A stretch of DNA of 64,000 nucleotides from Paucimonas lemoignei (GCF_004342585.1 NZ_SLZQ01000001.1:62001-126000); one strand, 5' to 3'. Positions 46,438 through 55,934 are shown, counted from the first letter of the stretch. The notes: a model not told the origin generated them from the sequence alone. A program made the numbers and translations.

Positions 46438-47046
46438 ATGAGCACCGATAATGTTGAAGAGTTCGCCAAGAACATATACTACGACCGCACGTTCGACTGC
46501 GATGCAGCCAAAATCCTGCCGGGCGAATATTTCGTCACGCCCAAGGACATGATGATCGTCACGGTGCTTGGCTCCTGCGTGGCGGCTTGTGTCCGCGACA
46601 AGGTCAGCGGCGTCGGCGGCATGAATCACTTCATGCTCCCCGATGGCAATGACGCTGATGGCCCGGTGTCGGCATCCATGCGATACGGCACCTATGCGAT
46701 GGAAGTGCTGATCAATGCCTTGCTGAAGAATGGCGCGCGGCGCGAAAACCTGGAGGCGAAAGTGTTCGGCGGCGGCAACGTGTTGCCCGGCTTTGTCGCC
46801 ATCAATATCGGCGAGCGCAATGCCCAGTTCGTGCGCAACTTCCTGAAGGCGGAAGGCATCCGCATCATCGCCGAGGATCTGAACGACGTGCATCCGCGCA
46901 AGGTGTATTACTTCCCGCGCAGCGGCAAGGTGCTGGTCAAGAAGCTCAGGCAGTTGAATAACAATACGCTGGTCAACCGGGAACAGGATTACGCACATCG
47001 CCTGCAGGCCAAGCCGGTATCGGGCGATATCGAGCTGTTTTCGTGA
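46438..47046 (+). CDS. cheD: Chemoreceptor glutamine deamidase CheD
   Basis: A 202-residue deamidase. The catalytic Cys is in VTVLGSCVAACV and the His in GGMNHFMLP, followed by Thr-containing RYGTYAMEVLI. It converts receptor glutamines to glutamates. The C-terminus SGDIELFS is shared with the CheZ-like protein at 39938. It lies between cheR and cheB with gaps of 10 and 40 bp. Confidence 0.96.
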   Translation: MSTDNVEEFAKNIYYDRTFDCDAAKILPGEYFVTPKDMMIVTVLGSCVAACVRDKVSGVGGMNHFMLPDGNDADGPVSASMRYGTYAMEVLINALLKNGARRENLEAKVFGGGNVLPGFVAINIGERNAQFVRNFLKAEGIRIIAEDLNDVHPRKVYYFPRSGKVLVKKLRQLNNNTLVNREQDYAHRLQAKPVSGDIELFS

Positions 47047-47086
47047 CAGCCGTGTCGTGCAGAACGAGGGTGTGGAGAGTTAAGGC

Positions 47087-48163
47087 ATGAAAACGAAAGT
47101 GTTGATTGTGGATGATTCGGCGCTGATTCGCAGCGTCATGAAGGAAATCATCAACAGCCAGCCCGACATGGAAGTGGTGGGAGCAGCGCCGGACCCGCTG
47201 GTGGCGCGCGAACTGATCAAGCAAACCAATCCGGATGTGCTGACGCTGGACGTCGAAATGCCCAAGATGGACGGGCTGGATTTCCTGGAAAAGCTCATGC
47301 GCCTGCGCCCCATGCCGGTGGTAATGGTGTCCTCGTTGACCGAACGCGGTTCGGACATCACCATGCGCGCGCTGGAACTTGGGGCGGTGGATTTCGTCAC
47401 CAAGCCGAAAATCTCGATCCAGCATGGCATGCTCGAATATACCGAGCTGATCACGGAAAAAATCCGTACTGCGGCGCGCGCCCGCGTGAAGGCCGCGCCG
47501 CCGCGACAGCCCGCCGGCAGCGTTCAGCCCGACACCAGTTTGCCGATGCTACGCAATCCGCTTACCAGTAGCGAAAAGCTCATCATCATCGGCGCCTCCA
47601 CCGGCGGCACCGAGGCGATCAAGGAATTCCTGCTGCAGATGCCATCGGATTGCCCGGGCATCCTGATTACCCAGCACATGCCGGAAGGATTTACGCGCTC
47701 CTTTGCCAAGCGGCTCGATTCATTGTGCAAGATCTCGGTGTGCGAAGCGGCCGGCGACGAACGTATCCTGCCTGGCCATGCGTATATCGCGCCGGGGCAT
47801 TCGCATCTGCTGCTGGCGCGCAGTGGCGCCAACTATGTCACGCGCCTGGACCAGGGGCCGCCGGTCAACCGGCACCGTCCTTCGGTCGATGTGCTGTTCC
47901 GTTCGGCGGCCGAGTGCGCCGGCAAGAACGCCGTCGGCGTGATCATGACCGGCATGGGCAAGGATGGCGCGCAAGGCATGCTGCAAATGAAGCATTCGGG
48001 TTCCTATAACTTCGCGCAGGACGAGGCCAGTTGCGTGGTGTTCGGCATGCCGCGCGAGGCAATCGCGGTCGGCGCCACCGATGATGTAGGGCCGCTATCC
48101 GAGCTGCCGGGGCGGGTGCTGCAGTATCTGACAACGCACGGCAGCAGGGCTTTGAGGGTATAA
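47087..48163 (+). CDS. cheB: Chemotaxis methylesterase CheB
   Basis: A 358-residue two-domain protein: receiver ([21 protein letters not shown]) and C-terminal methylesterase with the catalytic Ser in GASTGG, His in TQHMPEGF and Asp in MTGMGKDGA. It removes methyl groups from receptors and is activated by CheA phosphorylation. It ends this chemotaxis block; a small UUCG-type hairpin (48167-48181) follows. Confidence 0.97.
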   Translation: MKTKVLIVDDSALIRSVMKEIINSQPDMEVVGAAPDPLVARELIKQTNPDVLTLDVEMPKMDGLDFLEKLMRLRPMPVVMVSSLTERGSDITMRALELGAVDFVTKPKISIQHGMLEYTELITEKIRTAARARVKAAPPRQPAGSVQPDTSLPMLRNPLTSSEKLIIIGASTGGTEAIKEFLLQMPSDCPGILITQHMPEGFTRSFAKRLDSLCKISVCEAAGDERILPGHAYIAPGHSHLLLARSGANYVTRLDQGPPVNRHRPSVDVLFRSAAECAGKNAVGVIMTGMGKDGAQGMLQMKHSGSYNFAQDEASCVVFGMPREAIAVGATDDVGPLSELPGRVLQYLTTHGSRALRV

Positions 48164-48355
48164 GGACAACTTCGGGTTGTAAATAAACCAATCCATATGC
48201 GAAAACTGTTGGGTATTCGTAGATTTGGTAATATTACTCGTAAGCAATAGCGCTTCTTCAGTGCATAATAGCGGCATGGTTTAATGCAGGAGCGAGCCTT
48301 GCCGGTTATTTCGAAAAGCCGACAACTGCATTTTTAAAGATCGATGGAGTAATTC

Positions 48356-48745
48356 ATGGCGAACCCGAATACCAAATTTTTGGTGGTTGACGACTTTTCG
48401 ACGATGCGCCGTATCGTGCGCAATCTGCTCAAGGAACTGGGGTACACGAACGTGGACGAAGCCGAGGATGGCTCGATGGCCCTGACCAAGCTGCGCAGCG
48501 AACAGTTCGACTTCGTCATCTCGGACTGGAACATGCCGATCATGGACGGGCTGACCATGCTGCAGAATATCCGTGCCGATCCCGCGCTCTCGAAGCTGCC
48601 GGTGCTGATGGTGACTGCGGAAGCGAAGAAGGAAAATATCATCGCTGCCGCCCAGGCCGGCGCCAATGGCTATGTCGTCAAGCCATTCACCGCGGCGACG
48701 CTGGATGAAAAGCTGAGCAAGATTTTCGAGAAGATCGGTGCCTGA
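48356..48745 (+). CDS. cheY: Response regulator CheY (motor-type copy)
   Basis: A 129-residue CheY close to the E. coli motor-binding protein: [23 protein letters not shown], phospho-Asp in [22 protein letters not shown] and [12 protein letters not shown]. This is likely the copy that binds FliM. A 192-bp gap before it suggests its own promoter. The next gene starts 2 bp after its stop and is an EAL-HDOD protein, not cheZ. Confidence 0.96.
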   Translation: MANPNTKFLVVDDFSTMRRIVRNLLKELGYTNVDEAEDGSMALTKLRSEQFDFVISDWNMPIMDGLTMLQNIRADPALSKLPVLMVTAEAKKENIIAAAQAGANGYVVKPFTAATLDEKLSKIFEKIGA

Positions 48746-48747
48746 GC

Positions 48748-49965
48748 ATGCAGGATGTGAATTTTCTGGTGCGCGAGCCGCTGCTTGATCCGAAGCAGCG
48801 CATCCTGGGCTATGAGCTGAGCTGGCGCAGGCCGGATGGCAGCGCTGTCGCGCCTGGCGATGAAGATGCCGCCGCCCTGGCGCAGCGCGCAGCCGAAGCC
48901 TTGAATGACGCTGAGGGTCATTGGCTGCTGGGCGAAAATATATTGTTTTTGCAAGCCACTCCGGGATTGCTGGCCGAGCCGGCACTGCGTGCCTTGCTGC
49001 CGCAAAAGACCGTGCTGTGCGTGAATTCCCAGGATCTGGATAATCCCGACTTTGCCGCTGCGATCAAGGAATTGCGCGGCGCAGGTTATGGCGTGGCCCT
49101 GACGGATGCCGAGTCGCTTGTGCGCGACAAGAACCTGCTGCTGCAGGTGTCGCGGGTGGAGATCCGATTCGGTGAAGCGGATTTCGCTTCGCAGGCCAGG
49201 ATCTATGCCGCACTTAAGCAAACCAGCATGCGCGTGATCGGCCGCGGCGTCAGCAACTGGAAGGAATTCGATTCCTGCGCATCGCTGGGCGTGGACACCT
49301 TTGTCGGCAACCTCTATGCCACCGCGCGTCCCGGCGTCCAGGCTACCGGCCTGAACCCGGTGCAGAGCATGATCCTGCAACTCATGGACATGGTGCGAAA
49401 GAATACCGATGTGCGCCAGCTGGAAGCGGTCCTGAAGCGCGATGCCGCCTTGTCTTACAAGCTGCTGACTTATATTAATTCGGCCGGCTTCGGCCTCGGC
49501 ACCGAGATTCAGTCGCTGCGCCATGCCGTGACCATGCTCGGCTATTCGCCGCTGTACCGCTGGCTGTCGGTCTTGCTGGCAACCGCCGGCACCGCCGCGC
49601 AATCGCCGGTATTGATGCAGACCGCCGTGGTGCGCGGACGCTTTGTCGAATTGCTCGGCAAGAGCATGCTGCCGAAGAATGAAGCGGAAAACCTGTTCGT
49701 CGTCGGCATGTTCTCCTTGCTGGACCGTCTGCTCAACATGTCGATGGAACAGGCGCTGGAAAATATCCCGCTGTCGGAGCAGGTGAACGAAGCGCTGCTC
49801 AAGCGCCAGGGCATCTACGGGCCTTTCCTGAGCCTGGCCGAGGCATGCGAAAAGGGCAACGATGCCGCGATCGGCAACCTGGCCGATTCGCTGTTCGTCA
49901 GCCCCGCGCAAGTCAATGCGGCGCATCTGGAAGCCCTGACCTGGGCCCAGAGCCTGAAGTTGTAA
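48748..49965 (+). CDS. Degenerate EAL-HDOD protein (YuxH-like)
   Basis: A 405-residue protein with an N-terminal EAL-like domain (about 1-195) and a C-terminal HDOD domain (about 200-395, LNPVQSMILQLMDMVRKN, then KRDAALSYKLLTYINSAGFG). The EAL motif is replaced by YELSW (YEL where active enzymes have EAL/ExL) and other catalytic residues appear lost, so it probably binds rather than cleaves c-di-GMP, if at all. Similar proteins are signalling adaptors. It is tightly coupled to cheY (2 bp) and occupies the place of cheZ. Confidence 0.88.
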   Translation: MQDVNFLVREPLLDPKQRILGYELSWRRPDGSAVAPGDEDAAALAQRAAEALNDAEGHWLLGENILFLQATPGLLAEPALRALLPQKTVLCVNSQDLDNPDFAAAIKELRGAGYGVALTDAESLVRDKNLLLQVSRVEIRFGEADFASQARIYAALKQTSMRVIGRGVSNWKEFDSCASLGVDTFVGNLYATARPGVQATGLNPVQSMILQLMDMVRKNTDVRQLEAVLKRDAALSYKLLTYINSAGFGLGTEIQSLRHAVTMLGYSPLYRWLSVLLATAGTAAQSPVLMQTAVVRGRFVELLGKSMLPKNEAENLFVVGMFSLLDRLLNMSMEQALENIPLSEQVNEALLKRQGIYGPFLSLAEACEKGNDAAIGNLADSLFVSPAQVNAAHLEALTWAQSLKL

Positions 49966-49973
49966 TCTCCAAG

Positions 49974-49996
49974 GCCCGCGATTGCGGGCTTTGTCT
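49974..49996 (+). terminator. Possible terminator before flhB
   Basis: GCCCGC, loop GATT, GCGGGC, followed by TTTGTCTTT. A moderate intrinsic terminator between the cheY unit and flhB. Confidence 0.6.
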
Positions 49997-50168
49997 TTCA
50001 TACCTTTCCTTTCATGCCATTCCTTCCATGCCATGCGCATCGAAATGCCGGGGTTTTCACCTGCTGTTTCATCGATTGTCCTGCTTCATGCTGATCGATA
50101 ATCCCATCCAATGGCTGGTCAGTGCGTCATGTCGACGCTACGGCGCAGCCGGAAAAGGGTAAGCGGCT

Positions 50169-51335
50169 ATGGCCGACGACAGCGATCTCGAAAGAACAGA
50201 ACCAGCCTCGCCCCGGCGCCTCGAACAGGCGCGCGAGGATGGCGACGTTCCGCGTTCGCGCGAACTGGCGACCTGCACCGTGCTGCTGGCCGCCGGCGTC
50301 GGTATCTGGGTGCTGGGCGATGCCATGCTGCGGCCGCTGCGCCGCCTGCTGGTGGCCGGACTGTCCCTCGAGCGGGAACAGGCTTTCGATCCTAATCTTC
50401 TTCTCACCAACTTGGGCGCCAAGCTTCTCGACGTGCTGATTGCTTTTGCGCCGCTGGGCGGGCTGCTGATCCTGGTTGCCATTTGCTCGCCGCTGCTGAT
50501 CGGCGGCTGGCTGTTTTCCACCAAGGCGTTGCAGCCGAATTTCGGCAAGCTCAATCCGCTTTCCGGCATTCGCAACATGTTTTCCGCCAACGCCGGCGTG
50601 GAGCTCATCAAGGCCATCGGCAAGACGGTCCTGGTGGGTTTCGTCGCCTGGATCGTGATCAAGGGCCAGATGGATGCGGTCATGGGCCTTAGCGGCGAAT
50701 CGCTCAAGGATGGCACCTCCCATCTGGGGCATATCCTACTGGTGAGTTTCCTGTCGATCGTCAGTGGCCTGGTGTTCATCGCGCTGATCGATGCGCCTTA
50801 CCAGATGTGGCATTACGCCAACAAGCTGAAGATGACGCGCGAGGAATTGCGCCAGGAAGCCAAGGAATCCGACGGTAATCCGGAAATCAAGGCCAAGATC
50901 CGCCAGCAGCAGCGCGAGATGGCGCGCCGCCGCATGATGAGCGAGATCCCGAATGCCGACGTGGTGGTGACAAACCCGACGCACTATGCCGTCGCCCTGA
51001 AATACACCGATGGCAAGATGCGCGCGCCGCAAGTCGTGGCCAAGGGCGCCGACGACGTCGCCGCCAAGATCCGCGCCATCGCCCAGGAAAACAACGTGCC
51101 GATGCTGGAAGCGCCGCCGCTGGCGCGCGCGCTGTTCAAGCATACCGAACTGGGCGATGAAATCCCGGCAGCGCTGTACACCGCCGTGGCTGAGGTGCTG
51201 GCGTACGTATTCCAGCTGCGCTCCTACCGCCAGCAGGGCGGCGTGCGACCGGATGCCCCGACCGAACTCGATGTGCCGCCCGAACTCGACCCGCATAATC
51301 CGGCGAGCGCACCCGCTAATGGAGTGATCCAATGA
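50169..51335 (+). CDS. flhB: Flagellar export switch protein FlhB
   Basis: A 388-residue inner-membrane protein of the flagellar type III export gate. N-terminal ERTEPASPRRLEQAREDG and four transmembrane helices are followed by the autocleavage site NPTH near residues 267-270 (VVVTNPTHYAVALKY). It controls the hook-to-filament substrate switch. The flhA start overlaps its stop (ATGA). Confidence 0.97.
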   Translation: MADDSDLERTEPASPRRLEQAREDGDVPRSRELATCTVLLAAGVGIWVLGDAMLRPLRRLLVAGLSLEREQAFDPNLLLTNLGAKLLDVLIAFAPLGGLLILVAICSPLLIGGWLFSTKALQPNFGKLNPLSGIRNMFSANAGVELIKAIGKTVLVGFVAWIVIKGQMDAVMGLSGESLKDGTSHLGHILLVSFLSIVSGLVFIALIDAPYQMWHYANKLKMTREELRQEAKESDGNPEIKAKIRQQQREMARRRMMSEIPNADVVVTNPTHYAVALKYTDGKMRAPQVVAKGADDVAAKIRAIAQENNVPMLEAPPLARALFKHTELGDEIPAALYTAVAEVLAYVFQLRSYRQQGGVRPDAPTELDVPPELDPHNPASAPANGVIQ

Positions 51336-53434
51336 ACAGCCTGAAGCTGCCGGCCTGGTTGTCCGGCTCGAATTCGAAGGCGCTCGCCGCGCCGATCCTG
51401 ATCATCATGATGCTGGCGATGATGGTCTTGCCATTGCCAGCCTTCGTGCTCGACATGTTCTTCAGCTTCAACCTGGCGCTGTCGATCATCATCCTGCTGA
51501 CCTCGCTCTATACCGTCAAGCCGCTGGATTTCATGGCATTCCCGGCGGTGCTGCTGGTTTCCACCATGCTGCGCCTGTCGCTGAACGTGGCTTCGACTCG
51601 CGTGGTGCTGACCCATGGCCATACCGGCCCGGATGCAGCCGGCAAGGTGATCGAAGCTTTCGGTCACTTCCTCATCGGCGGCAACTACACCGTCGGTATC
51701 GTCGTGTTCGTGATCCTGACCATCATTAACTTCGTCGTCGTGACCAAGGGCGCGGGCCGTATCGCCGAGGTGGGCGCGCGTTTCGCCCTGGATGCGATGC
51801 CTGGCAAACAGATGGCGATCGACGCCGATCTCAATGCTGGCCTGATCGGCGAAGCCGAGGCACGGTCGCGCCGCCAGCAGGTGTCGCAGGAAGCCGAGTT
51901 CTACGGTTCCATGGATGGCGCGAGCAAATACGTCAAGGGCGACGCCGTCGCCGGCATCATCGTCACCATCGTCAACGTCGTCGGCGGCCTGGTGGTGGGG
52001 ATGATCCAGCACAGCATGGCTTTCGGCGATGCGCTGGAAAACTACACGCTGCTGGCGATCGGTGACGGCCTGGTGGCGCAGATTCCCTCGCTGGTGATTT
52101 CCGTGGCTGCCGGTATCATCGTGTCGCGCGTGGCCAGCGATGAAGATATCGGCAACCAGTTGATTTCCCAGCTGTTCGCCAAGCCGCAGGTGATGTACAT
52201 CACCGCCGCCATCGTCGGCGGCATGGGCATCATCCCGGGCATGCCGCACATCCCCTTCATTTTCCTGGCATCCTTGCTGGCCGGCGGCGCCTACATGATG
52301 ACGCAGCGCGCCAAGCAGGCTGCGGATATGGCAGACCAACAGGCTCCCGACGCCGCCGCAGCCGCCGCCACCGCAGCGCCGGAGACCGAAGAAGCGACTT
52401 GGCAGGACATCGTGCCGGTCGATACGCTCGGCCTCGAAGTCGGCTATCGCCTGATCCCGCTGGTGGACAAAGGGCAGGGCGGCGAGCTGCTGCGTCGTAT
52501 CAAGGGCATCCGCAAGAAGTTCGCGCAGGAAGTCGGCTTCCTGTCGCCGCCTGTGCATATCCGCGACAACCTGGAGCTGAAGCCCTCGGCCTACCGCATT
52601 ACCCTCAAGGGCGTCGAAGTCGGCAGCGGCGAGGCGCACAATGGTCAGTTCCTGGCGATTAATCCGGGCATGGTCAGCGGAACCTTGCCGGGCGCGCCGA
52701 CGACTGACCCGGCATTCGGCCTGCCGGCGGTATGGATCGAGGCCGGCATGCGCGAACAGGCGCAGGCAATGGGTTATACCGTGGTCGATGCCGGCACCGT
52801 GGTGGCGACGCATCTGAATCATCTGATCACAACCCACGCCGCCGAACTGCTGGGCCGTCAGGAAGTGCAGCAGCTGCTGGATCATTTGGGGAAGGAATCG
52901 CCGAAGCTGGTGGAAGACCTGGTGCCCAAGCTGCTGCCGATTTCTTCGTTGCAGAAAGTGCTGCAAAACCTGCTGGCCGAAGGCGTGCATATCCGCGACA
53001 TGCGCACCATCATCGAGACGCTCGCCGAATACGCGCCGCACTTGCAGGATCCGAACGAGCTTACCGCGCAGGTGCGTATCGCCCTGGGCCGCGCCATCGT
53101 CCAGCAGATCTTCGCTTCGTCGAACGAGCTGGCGGTAATGACCCTGGATAACCGCCTGGAACGCCTGCTGATGCAGGCCCTGCAGACCAGCGGCCCGGAT
53201 GGCGCCGGCATCGAGCCGGGTCTTGCCGACACCCTGGCGATGCAGACCGCGAATGCGGCGCGCCAGCAGGAACAGATGGGCCTGACGCCGGTATTGCTGG
53301 TGCCGGGACCGCTGCGCCCGCTGCTGTCACGCTTCCTGCGCCGCGCCATTCCGCAGCTGAAGGTGTTGTCGCATAACGAAGTACCCGAAACCAAGACGAT
53401 CAAGGTCACCAGCCTGGTCGGCAACATGGCCTGA
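51332..53434 (+). CDS. flhA: Flagellar export protein FlhA
   Basis: A 700-residue export-gate protein with eight N-terminal membrane helices and a C-terminal cytoplasmic domain that forms a nonameric ring and binds chaperone-substrate complexes. The FHIPEP-family signature (GRIAEVGARFALDAMPGKQM) is clear near residue 140-165, and LRLSLNVASTR is at residue 70-80. Normal length. Translationally coupled to flhB. Confidence 0.97.
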   Translation: MNSLKLPAWLSGSNSKALAAPILIIMMLAMMVLPLPAFVLDMFFSFNLALSIIILLTSLYTVKPLDFMAFPAVLLVSTMLRLSLNVASTRVVLTHGHTGPDAAGKVIEAFGHFLIGGNYTVGIVVFVILTIINFVVVTKGAGRIAEVGARFALDAMPGKQMAIDADLNAGLIGEAEARSRRQQVSQEAEFYGSMDGASKYVKGDAVAGIIVTIVNVVGGLVVGMIQHSMAFGDALENYTLLAIGDGLVAQIPSLVISVAAGIIVSRVASDEDIGNQLISQLFAKPQVMYITAAIVGGMGIIPGMPHIPFIFLASLLAGGAYMMTQRAKQAADMADQQAPDAAAAAATAAPETEEATWQDIVPVDTLGLEVGYRLIPLVDKGQGGELLRRIKGIRKKFAQEVGFLSPPVHIRDNLELKPSAYRITLKGVEVGSGEAHNGQFLAINPGMVSGTLPGAPTTDPAFGLPAVWIEAGMREQAQAMGYTVVDAGTVVATHLNHLITTHAAELLGRQEVQQLLDHLGKESPKLVEDLVPKLLPISSLQKVLQNLLAEGVHIRDMRTIIETLAEYAPHLQDPNELTAQVRIALGRAIVQQIFASSNELAVMTLDNRLERLLMQALQTSGPDGAGIEPGLADTLAMQTANAARQQEQMGLTPVLLVPGPLRPLLSRFLRRAIPQLKVLSHNEVPETKTIKVTSLVGNMA

Positions 53435-53474
53435 TCCCGGGCGGCTTTTCTGGCCGCTCCTCCCTCCGATGGGT

Positions 53475-53514
53475 AAAACCCTGCAAATGATGATGCGGAA
53501 TTGCAGGGGGTTTT
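53475..53514 (+). terminator. Possible terminator after flhA
   Basis: CCCTGCAA (53479-53486) pairs with TTGCAGGG (53501-53508) over a 14-base loop, followed by GGTTTT. A second 8-bp inverted repeat lies at 53573-53600 (GTCCGGTA/TACCGGAC). Together they suggest partial termination before flhF. Confidence 0.5.
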
Positions 53515-53676
53515 CCCGGCTATTCCTTCGATGGCAAATCTTACTTCCAATCAATAATCCTATTAACGCGAAGTCCGGTAATTCATTCTTCATACCGGAC
53601 GACCGAGAAATCGACGCAAGCGATTACTGGAACAAGCAGGCAGCACATTGAAGTGAAAGCCTAGTTGGAGGCAAGC

Positions 53677-55419
53677 ATGAACGTAAAAAAATTCACCGGC
53701 GCTACATCACGCGAAGCATTGCGCAAGGTCCGCGATGCACTTGGCGCAGACGCCGTGATTTTGTCCAACCGCAGCGTGGATGGTGCAATCGAGATTCTCG
53801 CACTGGCGCCAGAGGACATGGCGGCACTGGCCGAGCCGGTTGTGGAAACCCGCGCCGCGGCTCCCGTTTCTGCTCCTGCCATCTCGCAATCGACATTGGC
53901 GGCACTGACGACTCGCCGCAAGGCTGAGTCCGCAGTCGAGACCCCGGCTCCTTCGCTGCAGCCTTCGATTTCCCAATCGACCCTGGCCGCGCTGGCGCCG
54001 CGCCATATGTCTGAAAACAATCAGGCTTCCCGCCTGGCTGAAACGCTGCATGCCGCACGTGAAGCCAATGCCGCTGCCGGGCAGTCCGCCACGGCTGAAA
54101 TGTCCCGGATGATGGCCGAGATTCGCGCCATGCGCGGCATGCTGGAGTCGCAGCTGGCCGAGCTTTCCTTCAGCAGCCAGCAGCAGCGCGAGCCGGCCAA
54201 GTCGGCAGTGCTGCGCGAAATGCTGTCGGCCGGCTATTCCGCCAGCCTGGGCCGCTTCCTGACTGAAAAAATGCCATCGGGACTGACCGCTGAAGCCGGC
54301 ATGGCCTGGATGCGTTCGATCCTGTCGCGCAACCTGACGACGCTGGATAATGAAAACGATATCCTCGACCGCGGCGGCGTGTATGCCCTGGTTGGCCCGA
54401 CCGGCGTCGGCAAGACCACCACGACCGCCAAGCTGGCGGCGCGCTGCGTGATGCGTCATGGCGCCGGCAAGCTGGCGCTGATCACCACCGACGGTTACCG
54501 TATCGGCGGCTACGAACAGCTGCGCATCTACGGCAAGATCCTCGGCGTGATGGTGCACTCGGTGAAGGATGAAACCGACCTCAAGATCGCCCTGGCCGAA
54601 CTCAAGAACAAGCACATGGTATTGATCGACACGGTCGGCATGAGCCAGCGCGACCAGATGGTGGGCGAACAGATCGCCATGCTGTCCGGCACCGATACCA
54701 AGGTGAATCGCCTGCTGTGCATGTCGGCGACGTCGAGCGGCGAAACCCTGAATGAAGTGGTGCGCGCCTATCAGGGCAGCGGCCTGGCAGGCTGCATCAT
54801 GACCAAGCTGGACGAGGCCGCCACCATCGGCGGCGTGCTGGACGTGGCGATCCGTCAGAAGCTGAAGATGTATTACGTGGCTAACGGCCAGCGCGTGCCG
54901 GAAGACCTGCACGTCGCCAACAAGGATTACCTGGTCGACCGCTCCTTCAAGTTGAAGCGCGAAACCGCGCCGTTCCAGGTCCGCGATGCCGAGCTGCCGC
55001 TGGTGGTGGCCAACGCCGTGCGCGGCATGAACGACTCCAGCCTGCGCGAGGTGTCACTTGGCCAACTTCCGTACCGATCAGGCCGAAGGCCTGCGCCGCA
55101 TGCTGGCAGGGCCGCGCCCGCGTATCTTCACCTTCCTCTCGGCGTTGCCAGACGAAGAAAAAAATGCGATGCTGGCGAACCTGGGCGCCTCGCTGGTGCG
55201 TTCCGGCAGCGACGTGCTGCTCGTGGATGCGCGCGGTGCGACCGGCAGCATCGCCGACCGCCTCGATGCGCCGCGCCGCGCCAGCCTGCTGGACGTGGCG
55301 CGCCAGGAAGGCAGGATGAGCGAACTGGTGCAAGCCATGCCGCAGGGGTTCGGCGTGGCGAGGCTGGTACATGCGACCACGCAGTCCCGCACGCGCCTGC
55401 AGGCGGCTGCTCAGGATGA
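53677..55419 (+). CDS. flhF: Flagellar SRP-like GTPase FlhF
   Basis: An SRP-family GTPase that sets flagellar position. The N-terminal B domain (MNVKKFTGATSREALRKV) is followed by a linker with a duplicated ISQSTLAAL motif (residues 69-77 and 98-106), an N domain and the GTPase domain (GPTGVGKTTT near residue 243, TTDGYRIGGYEQL, TKLDEAATIGG). The recognisable protein ends near residue 460; the reading frame then runs ~115 more codons, Arg/Ala/Gly-rich, across flhG. That tail looks like an out-of-frame shadow, so real FlhF may end differently. The ATG at 53677 follows GGAGG. Confidence 0.9.
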   Translation: MNVKKFTGATSREALRKVRDALGADAVILSNRSVDGAIEILALAPEDMAALAEPVVETRAAAPVSAPAISQSTLAALTTRRKAESAVETPAPSLQPSISQSTLAALAPRHMSENNQASRLAETLHAAREANAAAGQSATAEMSRMMAEIRAMRGMLESQLAELSFSSQQQREPAKSAVLREMLSAGYSASLGRFLTEKMPSGLTAEAGMAWMRSILSRNLTTLDNENDILDRGGVYALVGPTGVGKTTTTAKLAARCVMRHGAGKLALITTDGYRIGGYEQLRIYGKILGVMVHSVKDETDLKIALAELKNKHMVLIDTVGMSQRDQMVGEQIAMLSGTDTKVNRLLCMSATSSGETLNEVVRAYQGSGLAGCIMTKLDEAATIGGVLDVAIRQKLKMYYVANGQRVPEDLHVANKDYLVDRSFKLKRETAPFQVRDAELPLVVANAVRGMNDSSLREVSLGQLPYRSGRRPAPHAGRAAPAYLHLPLGVARRRKKCDAGEPGRLAGAFRQRRAARGCARCDRQHRRPPRCAAPRQPAGRGAPGRQDERTGASHAAGVRRGEAGTCDHAVPHAPAGGCSG

Positions 55420-55912
55420 CTTGCTGATGCGCCGCCTGGACCAGGCTTTCACGGCGCTGGCGAAGGAGCACGATATCGTGCTGGTGGATGGCGAGCTGGG
55501 TGCGGATGACGAATTTTCGCTGCCCTTGCTGGCCAACGGCGAAGTCGTGGTGCAGGTGTCGAACAGCGCTGCGTCGATCAAGTCGGCGTATGCAATGATC
55601 AAGCGCCTGACGGCCAGCCAGGGGAGGCGGCCGGTCAGCGTGCTGGTCAGCGGCGTCAATGAGAAGGAAGCCAGGCTGGTGTACGACAATATCGCCCAGG
55701 CGGCCCGGCGCTACCTGGCGACCGAAGTCGATTTCCTCGGCTCGGTGCCCGCGGACGAACATGTGCGCCGCGCCGCCAAGCTGGGACGCAGCGTCGTGGA
55801 AGCCTTCCCGCTGGCGGGAGCGTCGCTGGCGTTCCGCAAGCTGGCTGGACGTTTCTCGATGGGCGAATTGGCCGGCGCGCAGACGCTGGGCGGAATGCGG
55901 ATGGCGGGTTAA
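55058..55912 (+). CDS. flhG: FlhG/MinD-like flagellar number regulator lacking a P-loop
   Basis: A 284-residue protein aligned by position and sequence with FlhG. The MinD-type P-loop (GKGGVGKT) expected at about residues 27-35 is absent; that region reads FLSALPDEEKNAML. Later blocks remain (VLLVDARG, DIVLVDGELG, SNSAASIKSAYAMIKRL, FLGSVPADEHVRRA). It is therefore probably not a normal ATPase. The start is TTG at 55058 with GAGG 6 bp upstream, inside the flhF frame. It lies in the invariant flhF-flhG-fliA order. Confidence 0.87.
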   Translation: MANFRTDQAEGLRRMLAGPRPRIFTFLSALPDEEKNAMLANLGASLVRSGSDVLLVDARGATGSIADRLDAPRRASLLDVARQEGRMSELVQAMPQGFGVARLVHATTQSRTRLQAAAQDDLLMRRLDQAFTALAKEHDIVLVDGELGADDEFSLPLLANGEVVVQVSNSAASIKSAYAMIKRLTASQGRRPVSVLVSGVNEKEARLVYDNIAQAARRYLATEVDFLGSVPADEHVRRAAKLGRSVVEAFPLAGASLAFRKLAGRFSMGELAGAQTLGGMRMAG

Positions 55913-55934
55913 TAATAAGGATAACGAAAGATAG

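Noticed and set aside
51224-53041. A 605-codon minus-strand frame across flhB/flhA
   Set aside because: Shadow of flhA; composition dominated by His, Gln and Arg with no domain pattern.
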